In this document: one piece after another, positions 35,923-41,545 of the stretch
Layout: each line of letters opens with the position of its first letter
Numbering within the stretch: position 1 is the stretch's first letter
NCBI GenBank assembly: GCA_951813625.1
Contig: CATOTS010000043.1
Coordinates: 1 to 41,545 of the forward strand
Length of the DNA stretch: 41,545 nucleotides
Direction of reading: 5' to 3'
Source: an uncultured Caldilineaceae bacterium
GTDB taxonomy: Bacteria; Chloroflexota; Anaerolineae; Caldilineales; Caldilineaceae
The notes under the pieces: model-generated
Seen by the model: the letters and a program-made list of their open reading frames with translations, nothing else
Told to the model about the DNA's origin: nothing
The model's database searches: none
Made by a program: the position numbers and the translations under genes

Positions 35923-36609
35923 CTATCTCAGAAGGCAACTCGCAGGAGGGAAATAATCAATTGTAACCCGCAAGGTGCCTTCAGTCGTGAATTCCAATTG
36001 TGTGGAGCCTGTGAGTGGCAATTGTGTGAAGCCTCTGAGTTGGTTGTAGTTAATGCAATATGCTCGAAAGGATCCATTGTTCGATGTTTGCCAATCGTCT
36101 TCGTTCTGGAGTCGGTCTCTCAACTTAGAAATGACGCCATCAGTGGGCTCGAGTAAAGCATAGACAGTCGTTACGCCACGATCGGGCGCCATTCCGTAGG
36201 AGAGCGGAACGACAAGAAGTATCTCCTGACTTACTACTTTTGCGTCGAGTGAAAGTTGATTAATGAAGCTTCGAGCCGCTAAGACTCCATAGATATATCC
36301 GTATATTGGTGCTGCGGTGACACCGATAAGAACCACTGCGACAAATGCAGCCAAACCGCGTCGACCTGTCCTTAGACCCCATGGCCTGAATCCAATCCGC
36401 TTGAGTAGCCAAACCACGACCGCTATTAGCAGAGTGATGATTAGCAGCAGAATTCCAAAAAATAATACTAATTCCCAGCCAAGATCGAGAAAAAGCCCCC
36501 AACTCAAAAGAACAATAAATGTCGATCCGGTAAGCGCAGTCAAAGAAATCGTAAATGGACGACTGTCGTCAGATTCACTCTCTCCCACTGACCGTGGATC
36601 ATTGTTCAT
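35923..36609 (-). CDS. Unknown membrane protein in the island
   Basis: The 228-residue protein has hydrophobic helices near residues 27-45 and 48-70 and another near 90-115, then a soluble C-terminal domain of about 110 residues. I do not recognise the family. The ATG at 36609 is preceded by GGGGGGC at a suitable distance; a longer frame to 36663 lacks this support. It follows the candidate immunity gene by 50 bases on the same strand. Base composition is clearly AT-richer than the flanks of the window. Confidence 0.6.
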   Translation of the reverse strand: MNNDPRSVGESESDDSRPFTISLTALTGSTFIVLLSWGLFLDLGWELVLFFGILLLIITLLIAVVVWLLKRIGFRPWGLRTGRRGLAAFVAVVLIGVTAAPIYGYIYGVLAARSFINQLSLDAKVVSQEILLVVPLSYGMAPDRGVTTVYALLEPTDGVISKLRDRLQNEDDWQTSNNGSFRAYCINYNQLRGFTQLPLTGSTQLEFTTEGTLRVTIDYFPPASCLLR

Positions 36610-36659
36610 CGTATGCCCCCCAACGTTCTCCGTACACTGCCAACCATATGCCAAGAGAG

Positions 36660-37391
36660 TCAATACAACTGATTGTGTACACCATAGTCGTCATAAAGCT
36701 GTTGGTTTCTCTCATGCTTTTCCTTATGTGCTTGATTTAACTTGAGTGGCCGAATGAAGAAAAGCAAACCCAGATCATCCAGCCTTGTGACGTAATCAAC
36801 CGTTTCTAACAGAGTCGACACATCTTGAGGGCGCCAAGTATTGAGGACAGACCATGGCAGGTAGTTTCCCCAGTAAACCAGGGCCAAGGGACCAGTTGTT
36901 TTTTCGCAGAGCACATCTACTTCATAATCCACGACACCTATTGCAGGCTTCAGGTGTTTCACCATTTCGATGATAGCAGATTCGAGACTCAGGAAAGTAG
37001 CGGTAGCGAGTGAGTAGAACCGAGTGTCACCAGGTTTGGGGAAGAAAGCGGTCTCATCGACGTCCAAGAAAATCCTCCAGAGCCTGCATTCCGGCCAAAC
37101 AAACTTGAGAATCTGAGCCATATAAGTTCTCTGCTCGGTTTTCCACTGCAAATCAATAGATTGGGATCCGGGAATCGTCAATTTTTCTGCCACCTCTCTT
37201 CCCTTTTCTTCATCCCAATGATCGTACAGGTGTCCTGTAGAAGAGTAGTCGGTTTCAGTAGGGGCAGCCCAGCCAGACATAGTGCCCCCATATAAGAAAC
37301 CAAGTTTATGCAAGTGCAGAAGCAGATTATAGTTGCTCTCGGCGCTTGTAAGTGGCTGGCAGCAGAAATTCGCGCGTACAAGGTTAGGCAT
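36660..37391 (-). CDS. Candidate immunity protein for the orphan toxin tip
   Basis: A 243-residue soluble protein of unknown family, acidic and rich in aromatic residues (LRLWRIFLDVDETAFFPKPGD-like and ALVYWGNYLPWSVLNTW segments). The ATG at 37391 follows the stop of the tip fragment by eight bases, with TGAGG overlapping that stop as a ribosome-binding site; the upstream in-frame codon at 37412 is rejected for this reason. Tight placement behind an RHS-type tip is the usual arrangement of polymorphic-toxin immunity genes. I do not assign a specific Imm family. Confidence 0.6.
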   Translation of the reverse strand: MPNLVRANFCCQPLTSAESNYNLLLHLHKLGFLYGGTMSGWAAPTETDYSSTGHLYDHWDEEKGREVAEKLTIPGSQSIDLQWKTEQRTYMAQILKFVWPECRLWRIFLDVDETAFFPKPGDTRFYSLATATFLSLESAIIEMVKHLKPAIGVVDYEVDVLCEKTTGPLALVYWGNYLPWSVLNTWRPQDVSTLLETVDYVTRLDDLGLLFFIRPLKLNQAHKEKHERNQQLYDDYGVHNQLY

Positions 37392-37399
37392 CGACGACC

Positions 37400-37696
37400 T
37401 CACTTCAGCCACGCGGCTTCGCCGTCCCGAACAAACCCTTCAGGATAGGCTAGAGCAGGGCGTTGAAAATATGAAACCAATGCACCCGTGGTTCGATCAC
37501 GCATAACACCATGTGTGCCTGATCCATACCCATGTGTGTAGTGGCCGCCGCTATCCAGCTTTCTAAAGAATCCAGCCCAAATGCGTTCTGGATTCCTTGA
37601 AACACTGTTCATAGCAGCAAGCCCTTGTTGAAAGTTGGGATTGTTGACGTCGCCCATATTTCCAGATTGCTGATCGTTTTGATATTCCCTCTTCCC
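37400..37696 (-). pseudogene. Orphan C-terminal tip of an RHS-like toxin
   Basis: About 98 residues (QQGLAAMNSVSRNPERIWAG, then GGHYTHGYGSGTHGVMRDRT and VSYFQRP) end in EAAWLK. The fragment has no start of its own: the first codons of the frame lie in repeat B, whose edge at 37697 cuts it. The His/Gly/Tyr-rich centre looks like a catalytic toxin domain, but I cannot name it. A candidate immunity gene follows immediately. Confidence 0.5.
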
Positions 37697-38070
37697 TGAC
37701 ACCACTCCGCCCGCCGCCAGGTGAGGGTTCTAATGCAGCCCTTTGTAACCGGCGGCCCTTCGCCCCGCCATCGTGCCTGCGCGATTCCAGCCTGTCCCCA
37801 ACGCGGCCCGTGCCTACACGGCCAAGTGCGTGCGTCGCCAACCGTTCGCGCGCTCGACCGTCAGGCACCGCCCCCCCCAAGTTCCTGACCACCGGCCACT
37901 GGCCACTGCAGTTCCTCCCAACAAGAACTGAAAACTCAAATCCAAGAACCGCAGTTCCGGCCCTTCTGCCCTCCCTAATGCGGGGGGACTCCCCCCGCAA
38001 CGCCCCCCTCCCCCCGGACACCCCTCCTCCCGCCGGGTGTGGGCTCTAATGTAGCCCTGCGCTGCCTGCG
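37697..38070. repeat. Composite repeat B plus core plus partial B, right edge of the island
   Basis: B (37697-37920) matches 21371-21600. It is followed by the GC-rich core (37956-38009, with palindrome GCGGGGGGACTCCCCCCGC) and a second B start (38016-38070, CCTCCTCCCGCCGGGTGTGG). The order is B-core-B, against core-B on the left. The remaining bases to 38183 hold nothing I recognise. Confidence 0.75.
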
Positions 38071-38183
38071 GCGCAACGCGCCCCCCCAACTCAGCGAACG
38101 CCGCGGCCCTGGTTGGGGCAGGCACGGGGCCTGCCACGTGCCTGCAATGTGCCGCTTCCCAAAAGCCGCTAAACAATTCCCGC

Positions 38184-38240
38184 CGCCGCCGGCATGAATT
38201 CAACGCCCTACGATTCCCACCCCGAATGTGGGCTGCACCC
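38184..38240. repeat. Short dispersed repeat with CCCAC/GTGGG hairpin, copy 2
   Basis: This matches window positions 7-64. CCCAC (38216-38220) can pair with GTGGG (38228-38232). It encodes the last ten residues and stop of the MobA-like gene. Confidence 0.6.
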
Positions 38241-38903
38241 AAGCAGAGCAAGCGCCTCGCTCCACTCTGCCGGCGTATTCGCATTGAAAAACGAACGTAG
38301 TTCGGAGTCTAAAGGGCGAACTGTTTCTTCCGGGACTTCGCGGACGCGGATGGCATGCCAAAAGCTGTCCATTCGACGCGATCCCTCGGCCAGAGTTTTC
38401 TCTACCGCAGGCAGGCAGCGCCGGTGATAGAGCGCAAGCAGAGGCTGAGCCCTTCCGTCTACAGTCGCTACAACCGCGTCGTAGTCGCAGTCGGCAAGAC
38501 CAATCAGGTACTTGCAAACGACCGGCGAAACAAGCGGCATATCCCCCGCTACCGCCAACGCCCAGCCCTCCACACGCCGCAGACCGGTCGCCAGCCCGCC
38601 CAGCGGACCTTGTTTCGATTCGTCGTCCGCCATGCAGTCGACCCGCGTCCCCGGGCCATCACCTGCCACTTTCGGATTGAGTCCACCATCCCCTGTATCG
38701 CGCAAGGCCGCGCAAATTTTCGCGTCGTTGGCAAGCACGATCGCGTGGTCAACGACGGGTAGCAACCGCTCGACCACGTGAAGAATCAATGGGACTCCGT
38801 TCGGAGGCACAGGGAGCAACAGCTTATCTCTTCCCATGCGACGACTCTCCCCTCCGGCCATAACCAGGAGCGTCGCTCTACATTTTGGAGTTACAATTGC
38901 CAT
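38208..38903 (-). CDS. mobA: Molybdenum cofactor guanylyltransferase (MobA-like)
   Basis: The 231-residue protein begins with the nucleotide-binding loop of sugar- and MoCo-nucleotidyltransferases, LVMAGGESRRMGRDKLLLP. A metal-binding aspartate near residue 118 lies in AVAGDMPLVSP. It transfers GMP to molybdopterin, though related NTP-transferase activities cannot be excluded. The last ten residues lie inside a dispersed repeat, so the natural C-terminus may have been replaced. No strong Shine-Dalgarno is seen at the ATG. It stands between the island and the acyl carrier protein gene. Confidence 0.85.
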   Translation of the reverse strand: MAIVTPKCRATLLVMAGGESRRMGRDKLLLPVPPNGVPLILHVVERLLPVVDHAIVLANDAKICAALRDTGDGGLNPKVAGDGPGTRVDCMADDESKQGPLGGLATGLRRVEGWALAVAGDMPLVSPVVCKYLIGLADCDYDAVVATVDGRAQPLLALYHRRCLPAVEKTLAEGSRRMDSFWHAIRVREVPEETVRPLDSELRSFFNANTPAEWSEALALLGCSPHSGWES

Positions 38904-38939
38904 CAGGTAGCAGACCCCCGGTTAGTGCCCAGCACCAAT

Positions 38940-38971
38940 AAAAAAATGCGAGTTGCATACACAACTCGCAT
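38940..38971 (-). terminator. Rho-independent terminator of acpP
   Basis: On the minus strand ATGCGAGTTG (38971-38962) pairs perfectly with CAACTCGCAT (38955-38946) around a six-base loop, followed by seven T. It lies 31 bases after the acyl carrier protein stop. Confidence 0.9.
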
Positions 38972-39002
38972 CGAGCAAACCGACGTTCGGTGCAGCGAAC
39001 AC

Positions 39003-39239
39003 TCAAGCAGCCTGGGCCTCAAGATGTTTCACGACGTCGCCGACGGTCTCAATCTCCTGCGCCTGTTCATCGCTGATCTCGCCGCCGAACTCCTCTTCAA
39101 ACGACATTATCAGTTCAACCAAGTCCAAACTGTCTGCATCCAGGTCTTCCTTGAACTTGGCGTTTTCTGTCACCTCGTCAGGATCAACATCCAACTGATC
39201 CACAATAATGTCTCGGACCTGCTCAAAGGTTGTTGCCAT
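39003..39239 (-). CDS. acpP: Acyl carrier protein
   Basis: The 78-residue acidic protein has the ACP signature EDLDADSLDLVELIM with the phosphopantetheine serine at position 37. It carries growing fatty-acid chains. The ATG at 39239 follows AAGGGGG by six bases; the longer frame to 39311 is rejected for that reason. A strong hairpin terminator follows the gene. Its neighbours are not fatty-acid genes here, so it is probably monocistronic. Confidence 0.95.
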   Translation of the reverse strand: MATTFEQVRDIIVDQLDVDPDEVTENAKFKEDLDADSLDLVELIMSFEEEFGGEISDEQAQEIETVGDVVKHLEAQAA

Positions 39240-39495
39240 TCTTTGCCCCCTTGTTCGACCTTCTGAAACTGTGCCAAATGCTACTACTTTGCATTCTAAA
39301 CCATAGAACACTAGAATCGAAGCATAGTTACGAATTCACGCGGCAAATCATGCTAATATTTTATCAGGGTTAACCGAAGGGTTTGACTGGGCGTCTCTCC
39401 AACACGGAGTCGGCGTGGCCTCAGGTCAGAAACATAGCGTGCCTGGGCGGCCGCCTGATATAAGCCCAACTTGATAAGCGCATCGGAGGAGCCGC

Positions 39496-41532
39496 TTGTC
39501 GAACGCCGGACGCAAAGATGACCACATTCGCATCAACCTGGAAGAGGACGTCGGTTTCCACGATCTGACGACAGGGTTCGAGCGCTACCGTTTCGTCCAT
39601 CAGGCGTTGCCAGAGCTCGATCTCGACGCCGTCGATACCAGCGTCGTCCTCTTCGGCAAGCGGCTTTCCGCGCCCATTCTGGTCAGTTCAATGACCGGGG
39701 GCACCGAACAAGCAGGCCAGTTTAACAGGCGCCTGGCCGAGGCCGTGCAGTGCAGAAGTTTGGCAATGGGTGTCGGCAGCCAGCGGACCGCGCTCGAAGA
39801 TGGTGATTCAGCCAGTTCGTTCGCCGTACGCGATTTCGCGCCCAATGCGCTCGTCTTCGCCAACCTCGGCGCAGTCCAGCTTAACTACGGCTACACTGTT
39901 GACCAGTGCCGCCGCGCCGTCGAGATGGTGGAGGCCGATGCCCTGATCCTGCATCTCAACCCTTTGCAAGAGGTGGTGCAACCGGAAGGCGACGTGCGCT
40001 GGGCAGGGCTTCTGCTCCGCATCAAGGCAGTCTGCACCAGTCTGGACGTCCCTGTCATCGTCAAGGAAGTCGGCTGGGGCATTAGCAAACAGGCCGCAGT
40101 GCGGTTGATCGATGCCGGCGTCAGCGCAATTGACGTAGCCGGCGCCGGCGGCACCTCCTGGAGCGAAGTCGAAAAGCACCGCGCCGCCACCGAGCGCCAA
40201 CGCCGGCTGGCTGCCTCTTTTCGTGAGTGGGGAATCCCAACCGCCACAAGCCTGGCCTACGTTGATGCCGCCCGCGACGAAGCCGGGAGATCCGACGTGC
40301 CCATTTTCGCCAGCGGAGGCATGCGCAGCGGACAGGATGTAGCCAAGGCCGCCGCCCTCGGCGCCGAGCTGACGGGTCTGGCATCCCCATTTCTCAAACG
40401 CGCCGTCGAGTCCACGCAGGCGGTCATCGACGAAATCGACCTCATCACTGATGAGCTCCGCATTGCCATGTTCGCCTGCGGGGCCCGGAATATCAAGGCC
40501 TTGCACAAGCCTGGCGTACTGATTGAGGTCTCCGGCCGCGTCAAAGACGAGAATTTAGGGCCCCGCCGGCCCGCATTGCCAGAGCGGACTCTCATCTCCC
40601 CGAAAAGCGAACAAGGGGTCGAGCCGGCGCCTTCCTCGCGGTCGGACGGCCAAAAGCTCGCTGCCTTCGCCTCGCGCTGGCTTCCGCGCGTCGAAGAGGA
40701 GATGCAGGATGTTCTGACTGCGCCGCACGCGGCCCACGCAGCCCACTACGCTATGATGCACTATCACCTGGGCTGGGCCGACGAAGCCTTGCAGCCGTCC
40801 ACCGTCACCTCCGGCAAGCGCATACGGCCTCTGCTTTGTCTGATGGCCTGTGAGGCGGTGGGCGGCAACCCGGTCGACGCCGTCCCAGCCGCGGCCGCGG
40901 TCGAAATCCTACACAACTTCTCGCTTGTCCACGACGATATCGAAGACGGCGACGAAACGCGCCGCCACCGCCCAACGCTGTGGGCCCTATGGGGCGTTCC
41001 GCAGGCGATCAATGTCGGTGACGGAATGTTTGCCCTCGCCTACACAGCCTTGCTGCGCGCGGGCCGCCGCGCCGCCAGCGACGCCCCATCGCCTGCCGCG
41101 CACGCCGCCCTCGCGGCCACCGAGCTGTTCTCGCAAGCTTGCATCAAACTGACGGAGGGGCAGCATCTCGATCTGAGCTTTGAGGAGCGGTTAGACGTTT
41201 CCGCCTCCGAATACCTGCAAATGATAGAGGGCAAGACAGCGGCGCTGATCGCAGGCTCCGCATCCCTCGGCGCGCGCTTCGGCGGGGCGGATCTGCGCCA
41301 GGAGCGACTCTTGGGCAGTTTTGGCCGCAACCTGGGGCTGGCATTTCAGATTCAGGATGACATTCTCGGCATCTGGGGGCGACCCGGCGCTGACGGGGGA
41401 AAGCGGCAGGCAACGATATCCTACGACGCAAGAAGAGTCTTCCCGCTGCTCTACGCGTCGGAGCACCCTGCCTCAGCCGGCCGGATGAAAGGAACTATGG
41501 CTGGATGGGGTCGAGGTAGAAAGTCTGCCTGA
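39496..41532 (+). CDS. Type 2 IPP isomerase fused to polyprenyl diphosphate synthase, damaged 3' end
   Basis: Residues 1 to about 355 are a type 2 (FMN) isopentenyl-diphosphate isomerase: RKDDHI start, SSMTGG, MGVGSQR and the VAGAGGTSW/ASGGMRSG flavin-barrel segments. Residues from about 385 are a trans-prenyl synthase with DDIED at 480-484 (first aspartate-rich motif) and QIQDDILG at 619-625 (second). The fusion would make DMAPP and then condense IPP units. After the second motif the frame is disturbed by apparent +1 insertions near 41386, 41397, 41445 and 41489. Restoring them recovers GKAAGNDILRRKKSLP and KELWLDGVEVESLPEV, continuing past 41545, so the stop at 41530-41532 is spurious. Confidence 0.82.
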   Translation: MSNAGRKDDHIRINLEEDVGFHDLTTGFERYRFVHQALPELDLDAVDTSVVLFGKRLSAPILVSSMTGGTEQAGQFNRRLAEAVQCRSLAMGVGSQRTALEDGDSASSFAVRDFAPNALVFANLGAVQLNYGYTVDQCRRAVEMVEADALILHLNPLQEVVQPEGDVRWAGLLLRIKAVCTSLDVPVIVKEVGWGISKQAAVRLIDAGVSAIDVAGAGGTSWSEVEKHRAATERQRRLAASFREWGIPTATSLAYVDAARDEAGRSDVPIFASGGMRSGQDVAKAAALGAELTGLASPFLKRAVESTQAVIDEIDLITDELRIAMFACGARNIKALHKPGVLIEVSGRVKDENLGPRRPALPERTLISPKSEQGVEPAPSSRSDGQKLAAFASRWLPRVEEEMQDVLTAPHAAHAAHYAMMHYHLGWADEALQPSTVTSGKRIRPLLCLMACEAVGGNPVDAVPAAAAVEILHNFSLVHDDIEDGDETRRHRPTLWALWGVPQAINVGDGMFALAYTALLRAGRRAASDAPSPAAHAALAATELFSQACIKLTEGQHLDLSFEERLDVSASEYLQMIEGKTAALIAGSASLGARFGGADLRQERLLGSFGRNLGLAFQIQDDILGIWGRPGADGGKRQATISYDARRVFPLLYASEHPASAGRMKGTMAGWGRGRKSA

Positions 41533-41545
41533 AGTGTTGGTTCTT

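Noticed and set aside
21312..38070. CRISPR array or integron attC array
   Set aside because: No regularly spaced short repeats are present and no cas or integrase gene is seen; the repeats are long, few and unevenly placed.

Overview
The window looks like chromosome from a high-GC bacterium, most likely a Chloroflexota member of the Anaerolineae/Caldilineae type. That placement is an inference from gene content: amidohydrolase-2 paralogues, a Gfo/Idh dehydrogenase, a long SpoIIIE/FtsK translocase, a type 2 IPP isomerase fused to a prenyl synthase, and YD-repeat genes. No rRNA is present to confirm it. The flanks are GC-rich housekeeping or catabolic DNA. The middle (about 21.3-38.0 kb) is an accessory island with AT-richer stretches.

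Left flank (0.2-11.4 kb, mostly + strand): three paralogous amidohydrolases, an MscS channel and a small Rieske ferredoxin form a tight cluster. They are followed by a DEAD-box RNA helicase. Glutamine-dependent NAD synthetase (minus) and a Gfo/Idh/MocA dehydrogenase (plus) are divergent, with good sigma70-type promoters back to back between them. A tRNA-Val(UAC) on the minus strand and an SDR gene on the plus strand are divergent; the tRNA promoter overlaps the SDR ribosome-binding site.

Minus-strand block (11.7-21.0 kb): radical SAM protein, PgeF/YfiH-type purine nucleoside phosphorylase, an unknown one-helix protein, a multi-pass membrane sensor, FtsK/SpoIIIE, and an acetoacetate-decarboxylase-like protein followed by a terminator-like hairpin.

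Accessory island (21.3-38.0 kb): this is bounded by direct copies of a GC-rich composite repeat (core plus B). Inside are four partial or damaged minus-strand copies of one RHS/YD-repeat gene. The nearly identical core is joined to different C-terminal tips. One tip resembles polymorphic toxin 44 (Ntox44), one is a hydrophobic truncated tip, and one is translationally coupled to an HExxH protein and a lipoprotein. A fifth tip is orphaned beside a candidate immunity gene. The island also holds an IS3 element (1252 bp, inverted repeats seen), an IS982 element (986 bp, 5-bp target duplication TAGTA), a decayed IS630 element flanked by TA, an IS66-like remnant and two approximately 290-bp repeats. 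Two of the RHS copies carry an approximately 50-bp hairpin insertion. The two insertions share a conserved 19-nt loop, have different but self-complementary arms, and sit at the same YD-codon position. I consider this covarying hairpin the most unusual signal in the window.

Right flank (38.2-41.5 kb): MobA-like nucleotidyltransferase and acyl carrier protein (with a clear terminator) lie on the minus strand. A divergent Idi-2/polyprenyl synthase fusion lies on the plus strand; its last approximately 150 bases contain four apparent single-base insertions and it runs out of the window.
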